This document shows positions 41,147 to 51,814 of a stretch of 64,000 bases of DNA, one piece after another; positions within the stretch are counted from its first letter, which is position 1; every line of letters begins with the position of its first letter. Origin of the DNA: Streptomyces longisporoflavus (GTDB taxonomy: Bacteria; Actinomycetota; Actinomycetes; Streptomycetales; Streptomycetaceae); assembly GCF_014649775.1 (NCBI RefSeq), contig NZ_BMTR01000019.1:83443-147442 (forward strand). Direction: 5' to 3'. Under the pieces are notes generated by a model. That model was not told where the DNA came from, ran no database searches, and saw only the letters and a list, made by a program, of their open reading frames with translations. The position numbers and the translations under genes were made by a program.

Positions 41147-44100
41147 ATGCGCTTTCGCGGGAAGTCCATCCGCCGGAAGATCGTGGCATTGCTGCTGGTG
41201 CCGCTCATTTCCCTCACAGCCATGTGGGGTTTCGCCACCTACCTCACGGGTCAGGCGGCCAAGGACCTCATCGATGTCTCCGATGTCGTCGACAGGATCG
41301 GCTATCCGATCGAGGACACCGCCAGGGTCGTCCAGCAGGAACGCCGCCAGACCCTTGTCTATCTCGCCGATCCCCGCGCCTCCGACGCGCTCGCGGCGCT
41401 GCGCCGCAGCCGCACGGCCACCGACGACATGGTCGCCAAGGTCGAGGAGAACGCGGCGCATTCAGAGGTGCGGGACGAGGTCACCGGGCAGTCCGCCGAG
41501 CGGCTCGCCTCGCTCCTCGACTCCTTCAAGGGGCTTGAGTCGCTGCGCCGTACGGTCGAGGAAGGCACGATCACCCGCGCGAGCGCGCTGAAGATGTACA
41601 CGAAGCTGATCGACCCCTGCTACGGCTTCCTGACGACCCTGCACGCCCTGGACGACGTGCAGATGGACCAGCAGGGCCGGGCGCTCGTCGGCGTGACCCG
41701 CGCACGTGAACTGCTCTCCCGCGAGGACGCGCTGCTCGGCTCCGCACTGGTCGCGCGCCGGCTCACCAAGACCGAGATCCGGGAGATCTCCGACCTCAGG
41801 GCCCAGCGCACGCTGCTCTACGAGGACAGCCTCGCGCTGCTGCCCGCCGACGAGCGCGCCAGCTACGAGCGCTACTGGAACGGCGCCCAGACCACGGAGT
41901 TGAGGGCCGCCGAGAAGGCCGTCGTCGAATCCGCGCCCGGCGCCCCGCGCGCCGTCACCTCGGCGCGCTGGGACGCCGCGGCGGGCAAGGCGCTCAAGGA
42001 CCTCGCCGAGCGCGACAAGGCGGCGGGCGACCGCTACCAGGACCGCGTCGAACCGGTGGCCGTCGGCGTCATCGTGCGTGTCGTCGTGGCCGGGGTGTTC
42101 GGCCTGCTCGCCCTGCTGTTCTCGGTCTTCATGTCCGTACGCATCGGCAGCAGCCTCATCCGCGACCTGCGCCGCATGCGCCTGGAGGCCCACGAGGCGT
42201 CCGGCGTCCGGCTGCCCGGCGTGCTGCGCCGCCTGGCCGCGGGCGAACAGGTCGACGTGGAGACCGAGGCGCCGCGTCTGACGTACGAGAAGGACGAGAT
42301 CGGCCAGGTCGGCCAGGCCCTGAACACCCTGCAGCGCGCCGCGGTCGAGGCCGCCGTCAAACAGGCCGACCTGCGCCGCGGCGTCTCCGAGGTGTTCGTC
42401 AACCTCGCCCGCCGCAGCCAGGTGCTCCTGCACAAGCAGCTCACCCTGCTCGACACGATGGAGCGCAGGACCGAGGACACCGACGAACTCGCCGACCTCT
42501 TCCGCCTCGACCACCTCACGACCCGCATGCGGCGGCACGCCGAGGGCCTGGTGATCCTCTCCGGTGCCGCCCCTTCCCGGCAGTGGCGCAAGCCCGTCCA
42601 GCTCATGGACGTCGTCCGCGCGGCCGTCGCCGAGGTCGAGGACTACGAACGCATCGAGGTGCGCCGCCTGCCGCGGATCGCCGTCACCGGGCCCGCGGTC
42701 GCCGACCTCACCCACCTGATGGCCGAACTCCTGGAGAACGCCACGGTGTTCTCGCCTCCGCACACCGCGGTGCAGGTCCTCGGGGAGCACGTCGCCAACG
42801 GCTTCACCCTGGAGATCCACGACCGGGGCCTGGGCATGGCACCCGACGCGCTCCTGGACGCCAACCTCCGCCTCGCGGAGACCCCGGAGTTCGAACTCTC
42901 CGACACCGACCGCCTCGGCCTCTTCGTGGTCAGCCGTCTCGCCCAGCGCCAGCGCGTGCGTGTCTCCTTGCAGCCCTCTCCGTACGGCGGCACCACCGCC
43001 GTCGTGTTCATCCCGGAGACGCTGCTCACGGACGACGTGCCGGACACGAACGGCGTCGGGTTCCGTCTCGACAGGCCGCAGCCCAAGGAGGCCGTGGGCC
43101 GCGACACCGCGGGCGACAAGCAGGCCGCGCTCGGCCAGGTGCCCGTCCAGCTGCCGGGGCTGCCCGCGTCCGTCCTCGACGGTCCCGTCGAGCTCGAGGC
43201 GCCGGTGGGCATGGCGGACCTCGACCCCTTCCCCGGCGCACTCGGCGGTCTCGGCGACCTCGAGGACACCGAGAGCGAGCGCGGCGGGCTCTTCCGGCCG
43301 CGCCGCCGCATGACCGGGGTGCCGGGGGACGAGCAGCACCAGCAGGCGAGCGACGAGCGGGAGACGGGCGAGCGCGAGCCCACCCGCCCCGAAGACCTGC
43401 CCTCCCGGACCGGCGGCAGCGGCCGGGGCTTCGGCAGCGGCAACGGAAGCGGCGGCAACGGAAACGGAAACGGCGGCTTCGGCGCACCCGGAGACCAGAC
43501 GTCCCCCGAAGACCCCGTCAAGCTGCCCCGGCGCAGGACCCCGAAGCTGGTCTCCTCGCACGGCCGCCCCGTGACGCACGGCAGGCAACGGGGCGCGGCG
43601 CAGGACGACGACACGCCGCCGGAGGGCACCGCGCGCTCCCAGGCGCCCGCGGGACGCCCGCAGGGCGGCGCCGTGGACCGGGACCGCCCCGCGGCCGAAC
43701 CCATCGACCTGCCGCGCCGCCCCGAGCCGCAGTCGGCCTGGCCCGACCTCTCACCGCCGCACCGCGACGTCACCGCGTCCGACGCGCCCCCGGACCTCCC
43801 GCGCCGCAGCCGGCGTACGGAGTCCGCGCGTACGGAATCCGGACGCCCGGAGACCGCGCGCCCGGAGGCCCCGGGCACGGAGGCCCCGGGCATGGAGAGC
43901 GACCCCCGCGCAGGCCGGGCACCCGCCCCTGCCGCCGCCCCCGGCGGACTGCCCCGGCGTGTGCGCCAGGCCAATCTCGCCCCACAGTTGAAGGACGGGC
44001 CGGACCACCGCACGGAGCGTGCCTCGGCACCGGCCTCGACCAGGCCGGAAGAGCGCGACGCCGACGAGGTCCGCAGCCGGATGGCTTCGCTCCAGCGTGG

Positions 44101-44191
44101 CTGGCAGCGTGGCCGTGAAGAGAACGCCGCGGGCGAGAACGCCTCCGACGGCACAGCACCAGGAACGACATCTGAGGGGGACGGTCGATGA
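41147..44191 (+). CDS. Conservon sensor kinase-like protein (CvnA type)
   Basis: This 1,014-residue membrane protein heads a conservon. It has a transmembrane segment at about 12-34, an extracytoplasmic nitrate/nitrite-sensing (NIT)-like domain to about 300, a second segment at about 305-330, a HAMP region, a dimerisation helix region, and a histidine kinase-type ATPase domain with the N box MAELLENATVF (about 524) and DRGLGMAPDALLDAN. From about 630 onward the tail is long, disordered and rich in Pro, Arg and Glu, with an Asn/Gly tract near 765-785. CvnA proteins bind ATP but their kinase activity is unclear. The stop overlaps the next gene as ATGA. Confidence 0.92.
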   Translation: MRFRGKSIRRKIVALLLVPLISLTAMWGFATYLTGQAAKDLIDVSDVVDRIGYPIEDTARVVQQERRQTLVYLADPRASDALAALRRSRTATDDMVAKVEENAAHSEVRDEVTGQSAERLASLLDSFKGLESLRRTVEEGTITRASALKMYTKLIDPCYGFLTTLHALDDVQMDQQGRALVGVTRARELLSREDALLGSALVARRLTKTEIREISDLRAQRTLLYEDSLALLPADERASYERYWNGAQTTELRAAEKAVVESAPGAPRAVTSARWDAAAGKALKDLAERDKAAGDRYQDRVEPVAVGVIVRVVVAGVFGLLALLFSVFMSVRIGSSLIRDLRRMRLEAHEASGVRLPGVLRRLAAGEQVDVETEAPRLTYEKDEIGQVGQALNTLQRAAVEAAVKQADLRRGVSEVFVNLARRSQVLLHKQLTLLDTMERRTEDTDELADLFRLDHLTTRMRRHAEGLVILSGAAPSRQWRKPVQLMDVVRAAVAEVEDYERIEVRRLPRIAVTGPAVADLTHLMAELLENATVFSPPHTAVQVLGEHVANGFTLEIHDRGLGMAPDALLDANLRLAETPEFELSDTDRLGLFVVSRLAQRQRVRVSLQPSPYGGTTAVVFIPETLLTDDVPDTNGVGFRLDRPQPKEAVGRDTAGDKQAALGQVPVQLPGLPASVLDGPVELEAPVGMADLDPFPGALGGLGDLEDTESERGGLFRPRRRMTGVPGDEQHQQASDERETGEREPTRPEDLPSRTGGSGRGFGSGNGSGGNGNGNGGFGAPGDQTSPEDPVKLPRRRTPKLVSSHGRPVTHGRQRGAAQDDDTPPEGTARSQAPAGRPQGGAVDRDRPAAEPIDLPRRPEPQSAWPDLSPPHRDVTASDAPPDLPRRSRRTESARTESGRPETARPEAPGTEAPGMESDPRAGRAPAPAAAPGGLPRRVRQANLAPQLKDGPDHRTERASAPASTRPEERDADEVRSRMASLQRGWQRGREENAAGENASDGTAPGTTSEGDGR

Positions 44192-44628
44192 CCGCACCGA
44201 AGGCCGACGCACGTACCGCCGGACCGGGGGGATCGGGAGAGCTGAACTGGCTCCTCGACGAACTGGTGCAGCGGGTCGCCAGCATCCGCAAGGCGCTCGT
44301 GCTCTCCGGCGACGGCTTGCCCACCGGCGTGTCGAAGGATCTGACCAGGGAGGACAGCGAGCACCTCGCGGCTGTCGCCTCCGGCTTCCACAGCCTCGCC
44401 AAGGGCGTCGGACGCCACTTCGAGGCGGGCCGGGTCCGCCAGACCGTGGTCGAGCTCGACGATGCCTTCCTGTTCGTCACGGCCGCGGGCGACGGCAGCT
44501 GTCTCGCCGTCCTCTCGGACGCGGACTCCGACGTAGGTCTGGTCGCGTACGAAATGACGCTGCTGGTCAAGAGGGTGGGTGTGCATCTGGGTACGGCGCC
44601 GCGCACCGACCTGGCCACGGGAGGGTAG
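44188..44628 (+). CDS. Roadblock/LC7 domain protein (CvnB type)
   Basis: This 146-residue protein is a roadblock/LC7 domain of the MglB type: LNWLLDELVQRVASIRKALVLSGDGLPTG, then a central EHLAAVASGFHSLAKGVGRHF helix and LVAYEMTLLVKRVG near the C-terminus. Such proteins regulate the small GTPase of the same operon, acting as GTPase-activating or scaffold partners at the membrane-bound sensor. ATG 44188 overlaps the CvnA stop. Confidence 0.95.
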   Translation: MTAPKADARTAGPGGSGELNWLLDELVQRVASIRKALVLSGDGLPTGVSKDLTREDSEHLAAVASGFHSLAKGVGRHFEAGRVRQTVVELDDAFLFVTAAGDGSCLAVLSDADSDVGLVAYEMTLLVKRVGVHLGTAPRTDLATGG

Positions 44629-44637
44629 CGGGAGGGT

Positions 44638-45042
44638 ATGAGCGAAGACGGTCAGGGGACACAGGGGACGCATCGCTGGTTCGACGACGACGCCGGGCCC
44701 GTGGTGCGGCCGTACGCCATGACGCGCGGCCGGACCACAAGTCCGGCCCAGCACCGCCTCGATCTGATCGCGGTCGTCATCGCGGAAGCCCGTGCCGGTG
44801 ATCCGGAGGCGGACAGGACGCTGTCTCCGGAGCACGTGGACATCGTCGGGCTCTGCCGTGACAGCCCCCAGTCGGTCGCCGAACTGGCGGCCGAACTGGA
44901 CCTCCCCATCGGCGTGATCCGTGTTCTCATCGGCGATCTCGTCGACGACGAACTGGTGCACGTGACACGTCCCGTACCCCCCGCGGAATTGCCGGACGAG
45001 AGTATTCTGCGCGACGTGATCAACGGCCTCCGGGCGCTCTGA
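44638..45042 (+). CDS. DUF742 protein (CvnC type)
   Basis: This 134-residue protein belongs to DUF742: VVRPYAMTRGRTTS near residue 23-36, followed by a winged-helix-like C-terminal half (EHVDIVGLCRDSPQSVAELAAELDLPIGVIRVLIGDLVDDELV). It is the third conservon component and usually precedes the GTPase gene directly. Here the GTPase gene is displaced 3.7 kb downstream by a 5-oxoprolinase gene. The start lies ten bases after the CvnB stop. Confidence 0.95.
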   Translation: MSEDGQGTQGTHRWFDDDAGPVVRPYAMTRGRTTSPAQHRLDLIAVVIAEARAGDPEADRTLSPEHVDIVGLCRDSPQSVAELAAELDLPIGVIRVLIGDLVDDELVHVTRPVPPAELPDESILRDVINGLRAL

Positions 45043-45067
45043 GCAGCGCGGAAGCGGGGAATGAGAC

Positions 45068-48000
45068 GTGACTGGCTGGCAGTTCTGGGTCGACAGGGGC
45101 GGTACCTTCACGGACATCGTCGCGCGCCGTCCCGACGGACGGCTGCGCACGCACAAGCTTCTGTCGGACAATCCGTCCCGCTACGCCGACGCGGCCGTCG
45201 CGGGCATCCGTGAGCTCCTCGGCGGCGCGCCGGACGGCATGGCGGACGCCCCTGTCGACACGGTCCGCATGGGCACGACCGTCGCCACGAACGCCCTCCT
45301 GGAGCGCAAGGGCGAGCCCACCGCCCTGGTGATCACCCGCGGCTTCGGCGACGCCCTGCGCATCGCCTACCAGAACCGCCCCCGCATCTTCGCCCGCGAG
45401 ATCGTCCTCCCCGAGCTGCTGTACGACCGGGTCATCGAGGTCGACGAGCGGGTCACCGCCGAGGGCGAGGTCTTACGGGCACCCGGCCCGGAGCAGCTCG
45501 CCGGACCGCTGCGCCAGGCCTACGAAGACGGCATCCGGGCCGTCGCGGTGGTCTGCGTGCACAGCCATCTGTACCCCGCCCACGAGCGGGCGATCGCCGA
45601 ACTGGCCACCGCCGTCGGCTTCCCGCAGGTCTCGCTCTCCAGCGAGGTCAGCCCGCTGATGAAGCTGGTCCCGCGCGGGGACACGGCGGTCGTCGACGCC
45701 TATCTGTCGCCCGTCCTGCGCCGCTACGTCCAGCACGTCGCCGCCGAACTGCGCGGCGTACGGCTGATGTTCATGCAGTCGAACGGCGGCCTCACGGAAG
45801 CGGGCCAGTTCCGCGGCAAGGACGCGATCCTGTCCGGGCCCGCGGGCGGCATCGTCGGCATGGCCCGCATGTCGCAGCGTGCGGGCTTCGACCGCGTCAT
45901 CGGGTTCGACATGGGCGGCACGTCCACGGACGTCTCGCACTACGCGGGCGAGCTCGAACGGGTCTTCACCACGCAGATCGCGGGCGTACGGCTGCGCGCG
46001 CCGATGCTGGACATCCACACCGTCGCGGCGGGCGGCGGTTCCGTGCTGCACTTCGACGGCAGCCGCTACCGCGTGGGCCCCGACTCCGCGGGCGCCACTC
46101 CGGGCCCGGCGAGCTACCGGGGCGGCGGCCCGCTCACGGTCACCGACGCCAACGTCGCCCTCGGACGCATCCAGCCCACCCACTTCCCGGCGGTGTTCGG
46201 CCCGGACGGCGCCCAGCCGCTCGACGGGGCGCTCGTACGCGACCGCTTCGCCGAGCTGGCCCGCGACATCCGGCAACGCACCGGCGACGACCGCACCGCG
46301 GAGCAGGTCGCCGAGGGATATCTGCGGATCGCGGTCGCCGACATCGCGGCCGCCGTCAAGCGCATCTCGGTCCAGAAGGGCCACGACATCACCCGCTACG
46401 CCCTCACGACGTTCGGCGGCGCGGGCGGTCAGCACGCCTGCATGGTCGCCGATTCGCTGGGCATCCGCACCGTCCTCGTGCCCCCGATGGCGGGTGTCCT
46501 TTCGGCGCTCGGCATCGGTCTCGCCGACACCACCGCGATGCGCGAGCAGTCCGTGGAGGCCCGTCTCGAACCGTCCGCGATGCCCCGGGTCCTGAGGACC
46601 GCCGACGACCTGGAGCAGGCGGCCCGCGCCGAACTCCTCGCCGAGGACGTGCCCGAGGACCGCATCCGCGTCACGCGCCGCGCCCAACTGCGCTACGACG
46701 GCACCGACACCACGCTCACCGTGGAGCTCACCGAGCCGGAGCGCATGACCCGCGTCTTCGAGGACCGTCATCGCACCACCTACTCCTTCACCCTGGACCG
46801 CCCCGTCGTCGTCGAGGCGCTCTCCGTGGAGGCCACCGGCCTGACCGAGCAGCCCGACCTCTCCGTGCCCGCCCGCGACGGTGACGCGGGCGCCGCGCGG
46901 ACCGTGCGCCTGCACACCGGCGGCGCCTGGCGCGACGTGCTCCTGCACCGGCGCGAGGAGCTGCCGCCCGGCGAGAGCGTCGACGGCCCCGCGATCATCA
47001 CCGAGGCCGGCGCCACGACGGTCGTGGACGACGGCTGGCGGGCGGCCATGACACGCGAGGGGCACCTGGTCATGGAACGCGTGGCGGTGCCCGGGAGTTC
47101 CGACTCGAGCGCCGCGGCCGACCCCGTACTCCTGGAGATCTTCAACAACCTCTTCATGTCGATCGCCGAGCAGATGGGCGCCCGTCTTGAGTCCACGGCC
47201 CAGTCGGTCAACATCAAGGAGCGGCTCGACTTCTCCTGTGCTCTCTTCGACCCCGACGGCAATCTCGTCGCCAACGCCCCGCACATCCCCGTGCACCTGG
47301 GCTCGATGGGCACCAGCGTGAAGGAGGTGATCCGGCGCCGCGGCAGCACCATGCGCGCCGGGGACACCTATGCCGTCAACGACCCCTACCACGGTGGGAC
47401 CCACCTCCCGGACGTCACCGTGATCACGCCGGTCTTCGGCGCCGCGGGGGAGCAGGGCACCGCGCAGGAGCGGATCCTCTTCTACGTGGCCTCGCGCGGG
47501 CACCACGCGGAGATCGGCGGCATCGCCCCCGGCTCCATGCCGGCCAACAGCCGCACCATCGAGGAGGAAGGCATCCTCTTCGACAACTGGCTGCTCGTGG
47601 AGGCCGGTCGCTTCCGCGAGGCCGAGACCCTGAGCCTGCTCACCGAGGCGCCGTACCCCTCCCGCAACCCGGCCACCAACCTCGCCGACCTGCGCGCCCA
47701 GATCGCCGCCAACCAGAAGGGCGCCGACGAGGTCGCCCGAATGATCGAGAACTTCGGGCTCGACGTCGTCCAGGCGTACATGAGGCACGTCCAGGACAAC
47801 GCCGAAGAAGCCGTACGCCGTGTCATCGACGCCCTCGACGAGGGCGAGTTCGCCTACCCGACCGACTCGGGAGCCGTCATCAGGGTCCGCGTCTCGGTGG
47901 ACCGCGAAGCCCGCTCGGCGACCATCGACTTCACCGGTACGTCCCCGCAACTCGCCACGAACTTCAACGCACCCTTCGCGGTGGTCAACGCCGCCGTCCT

Positions 48001-48778
48001 GTACGTCTTCCGCACCCTGGTGGCCGAGGACATCCCGCTCAACGACGGCTGTCTGCGTCCCCTGCGCATCATCGTGCCGCCGGGCTCCCTGCTCGCGCCC
48101 GAGCCGCCGGCGGCCGTCGTCGCCGGGAACGTCGAGACGTCCCAGGCGATCACCGGCGCGCTGTACGGCGCGCTCGGCGTCCAGGCCGAGGGCTCGGGCA
48201 CCATGAACAACGTCACCTTCGGAAACGACCGCCATCAGTACTACGAGACCGTCGCCTCGGGATCAGGCGCGGGTGACGGCTTCCACGGAGCGTCCGTCGT
48301 CCAGACCCACATGACCAACTCCCGGCTCACCGATCCAGAGGTGCTCGAATGGCGCCTGCCCGTGCTGCTCGAAGAGTTCGCGGTACGCAGGGGCAGCGGG
48401 GGCGCCGGCCAGTGGCGCGGCGGGGACGGCGCCGTGCGCCGCATCCGCTTCCGCGAGCCGATGACCGTCTCCACGCTCTCGCAGCACCGCAGAGTGGCGC
48501 CGTACGGCATGGCGGGCGGCAGTCCGGGAGCGCTCGGCACGGGGCGCTTGGAGCGTGCCGACGGCCGGGTTCAGAGGCTGGAGGGCAGCGACTTCGCGGA
48601 CGCGGCCCCCGGCGACGTACTCGTGATCGAAACCCCCGGCGGCGGCGGATACGGCCGCGCCCCCCACGACAGCGGAGAAGCGCGCGGCACCCACCGGGCA
48701 AGCGCACCCCCCGAAACCAGCACAAGCCCCACGGCAACTGATCCAGGAGAAGCGAGCGATGATCTTCAAGCGTTCTGA
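45068..48778 (+). CDS. ATP-dependent 5-oxoprolinase (fused HyuA-HyuB hydantoinase/oxoprolinase)
   Basis: This 1,236-residue protein joins a hydantoinase A/oxoprolinase half (about 1-690) to a hydantoinase B half (about 695-1220), like eukaryotic OPLAH and yeast Oxp1. The N-terminus WQFWVDRGGTFTDIVARRPDG matches the 5-oxoprolinase rather than the acetophenone or acetone carboxylase branch. GFDMGGTSTDVSHYAGELER is the ATPase phosphate motif; the HyuB half has YAVNDPYHGGTHLPDVTVITPVF and FYVASRGHHAEIGG. It converts 5-oxo-L-proline plus ATP to glutamate. Codon 136 (45473-45475) is TTA, implying bldA dependence. It lies between CvnC and CvnD, 25 bases after one and overlapping the other by 20. Confidence 0.88.
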   Translation: MTGWQFWVDRGGTFTDIVARRPDGRLRTHKLLSDNPSRYADAAVAGIRELLGGAPDGMADAPVDTVRMGTTVATNALLERKGEPTALVITRGFGDALRIAYQNRPRIFAREIVLPELLYDRVIEVDERVTAEGEVLRAPGPEQLAGPLRQAYEDGIRAVAVVCVHSHLYPAHERAIAELATAVGFPQVSLSSEVSPLMKLVPRGDTAVVDAYLSPVLRRYVQHVAAELRGVRLMFMQSNGGLTEAGQFRGKDAILSGPAGGIVGMARMSQRAGFDRVIGFDMGGTSTDVSHYAGELERVFTTQIAGVRLRAPMLDIHTVAAGGGSVLHFDGSRYRVGPDSAGATPGPASYRGGGPLTVTDANVALGRIQPTHFPAVFGPDGAQPLDGALVRDRFAELARDIRQRTGDDRTAEQVAEGYLRIAVADIAAAVKRISVQKGHDITRYALTTFGGAGGQHACMVADSLGIRTVLVPPMAGVLSALGIGLADTTAMREQSVEARLEPSAMPRVLRTADDLEQAARAELLAEDVPEDRIRVTRRAQLRYDGTDTTLTVELTEPERMTRVFEDRHRTTYSFTLDRPVVVEALSVEATGLTEQPDLSVPARDGDAGAARTVRLHTGGAWRDVLLHRREELPPGESVDGPAIITEAGATTVVDDGWRAAMTREGHLVMERVAVPGSSDSSAAADPVLLEIFNNLFMSIAEQMGARLESTAQSVNIKERLDFSCALFDPDGNLVANAPHIPVHLGSMGTSVKEVIRRRGSTMRAGDTYAVNDPYHGGTHLPDVTVITPVFGAAGEQGTAQERILFYVASRGHHAEIGGIAPGSMPANSRTIEEEGILFDNWLLVEAGRFREAETLSLLTEAPYPSRNPATNLADLRAQIAANQKGADEVARMIENFGLDVVQAYMRHVQDNAEEAVRRVIDALDEGEFAYPTDSGAVIRVRVSVDREARSATIDFTGTSPQLATNFNAPFAVVNAAVLYVFRTLVAEDIPLNDGCLRPLRIIVPPGSLLAPEPPAAVVAGNVETSQAITGALYGALGVQAEGSGTMNNVTFGNDRHQYYETVASGSGAGDGFHGASVVQTHMTNSRLTDPEVLEWRLPVLLEEFAVRRGSGGAGQWRGGDGAVRRIRFREPMTVSTLSQHRRVAPYGMAGGSPGALGTGRLERADGRVQRLEGSDFADAAPGDVLVIETPGGGGYGRAPHDSGEARGTHRASAPPETSTSPTATDPGEASDDLQAF

Positions 48779-49364
48779 GCGCGACAAGGCCCCCGTCGAG
48801 CCGGTCACGCTGAAGATCCTGGTGGCGGGCGGCTTCGGCGTGGGCAAGACCACGCTCGTCGGCGCCGTCAGCGAGATCAAACCGCTGCGCACGGAGGAAC
48901 TGCTCAGCGAGGCGGGCCGCCCGATCGACGACACCAGCGGCGTCTCGGGCAAGCACACCACCACCGTCGCCATGGACTTCGGCCGCATCACCCTGCGCGA
49001 GGACCTCGTCCTCTACGTCTTCGGCACCCCCGGCCAGGACCGCTTCTGGTTCCTCTGGGACGAGCTGGCCACCGGTGCCCTCGGCGCCGTGGTGCTCGCC
49101 GACACCCGCCGCCTGGAGGACTGCTTCGCGGCCGTCGACTACTTCGAGCGCCGCTCCATACCCTTCGTCGTGGGCGTCAACTGCTTCGAGGGAGCGACGC
49201 GCTACCCCGCCGACACCGTGCGCCAGGCACTCGACCTCGACCCGGGCGTCCCCGTGGTGATGTGCGACGCGCGCGAGCGGCAGTCCGTCAAGGAAGTGCT
49301 CATCGGAGTGGTCCAGCACGCGATGACGACCGCCGCCGCGGCCAGGGAGCCCGCTACGACGTGA
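48759..49364 (+). CDS. Conservon GTPase (CvnD type)
   Basis: This 201-residue small GTPase of the MglA/Rho-like prokaryotic group has the P-loop GGFGVGKTT (24-32), a switch I region with DTSGVSGKHTTTVAMDFGRI, and the G3 motif GTPGQDRF (88-95), where Gln92 replaces the usual catalytic context of DxxG, as typical for conservon GTPases. The G4 position reads GVNCFEG, lacking the canonical NKxD. It is the fourth conservon protein and its start lies 20 bases inside the 5-oxoprolinase gene, with AGGAGAAG upstream, indicating coupling. Confidence 0.93.
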   Translation: MIFKRSERDKAPVEPVTLKILVAGGFGVGKTTLVGAVSEIKPLRTEELLSEAGRPIDDTSGVSGKHTTTVAMDFGRITLREDLVLYVFGTPGQDRFWFLWDELATGALGAVVLADTRRLEDCFAAVDYFERRSIPFVVGVNCFEGATRYPADTVRQALDLDPGVPVVMCDARERQSVKEVLIGVVQHAMTTAAAAREPATT

Positions 49365-49375
49365 GCCCGTCTTCA

Positions 49376-49420
49376 GGTGCTTCGGGTGCTTCGGGTGCTT
49401 CGGGTGCTTCGGGTGCGCGC
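49376..49420. repeat. Five perfect tandem copies of a 9-bp repeat
   Basis: GGTGCTTCG is repeated five times without change between 49376 and 49420, just after the conservon GTPase stop codon, in non-coding DNA between convergent genes. Confidence 0.9.
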
Positions 49421-49459
49421 GGCACCGCGTGCCGGGACGAGCGCGGGAAGGCGTGCGAA

Positions 49460-49501
49460 ACCGCGGCCCGTACCCCCACCGACCGGGGTACGGGCCGCGG
49501 T
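49460..49501. terminator. Perfect 17-bp hairpin, bidirectional terminator
   Basis: Arms 49460-49476 and 49485-49501 pair perfectly around an eight-base loop. It lies between the convergent conservon GTPase and glycerol kinase genes. Confidence 0.85.
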
Positions 49502-49523
49502 CACTCCCGGCCGGGCGCGCGGC

Positions 49524-51044
<1,521 letters not shown>

Positions 51045-51058
51045 GGCTACCCCTAGCG

Positions 51059-51814
51059 TCAGAAGGCTACGTTGTAGATGAGACCTGCGAGCGCTCCGCC
51101 GATCAGCGGCCCGGCCACGGGGATCCAGGAGTAACTCCAGTCGGACGTGCCCTTGTTCGGGATCGGCAGGAACGTGTGCACGATGCGCGGGCCCAGGTCG
51201 CGGGCCGGGTTGATGGCGTAGCCCGTGGGCCCGCCGAGCGAGAGGCCGATGCCGACCACCAGGAACGCCACGATCAGCGTCTGCGTACCGGATTCACCGA
51301 GCCCCTCGGTGAGCCCGAAGGCGAGGATGGGCAGCACCAGGGCGATGGTCGCGATGATCTCCGTGACGAGGTTGGCGACCGGGTTACGGATCTCCGGGAT
51401 GGTCGAGAAGATGCCGAGCGTCGGCGTCGGTTCGTGCCCGCTCGTCACCTTGTCCTTGACGGGCCGGGAGACGTTGGCGCTGAACTGCGCGTAGTACACG
51501 AGGTACGCGAGGACGGCGCCGAGCATCGCGCCGACCATCTGCCCGAGCAGATAGACCCAGACCTGGTCCCATTCCTCGGTGTCGATCGCGATGCCGAGCG
51601 TGACGGCGGGGTTGAGGTGACCGCCGGAGAGGGGGCCTGCCGTGTACGCGCCCGCGAGCACGCCGAAGCCCCATCCGAAGGCGATGACGACCCATCCGGA
51701 GGCCTTCGCCTTCGAATGATTCAGGGTGACGGCGGCGCATACGCCGGCGCCGAAGAGAATCAGGATCGCGGTGCCGATGACCTCACCGACGAAGATGTCC
51801 CCATTCGAGTACAT
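51059..51814 (-). CDS. glpF: Glycerol facilitator (MIP/aquaporin family)
   Basis: This 251-residue channel has six transmembrane segments and the two pore motifs NPA at 68-70 (GGHLNPAVTLG) and 202-204 (YAINPARDLGPR). The Asp in PARDLGPR after the second NPA is the marker of glycerol-conducting aquaglyceroporins. It imports glycerol for the kinase encoded 14 bases downstream. The ATG at 51814 has only a weak ribosome binding site (AGGAGC nearby). Confidence 0.95.
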   Translation of the reverse strand: MYSNGDIFVGEVIGTAILILFGAGVCAAVTLNHSKAKASGWVVIAFGWGFGVLAGAYTAGPLSGGHLNPAVTLGIAIDTEEWDQVWVYLLGQMVGAMLGAVLAYLVYYAQFSANVSRPVKDKVTSGHEPTPTLGIFSTIPEIRNPVANLVTEIIATIALVLPILAFGLTEGLGESGTQTLIVAFLVVGIGLSLGGPTGYAINPARDLGPRIVHTFLPIPNKGTSDWSYSWIPVAGPLIGGALAGLIYNVAF

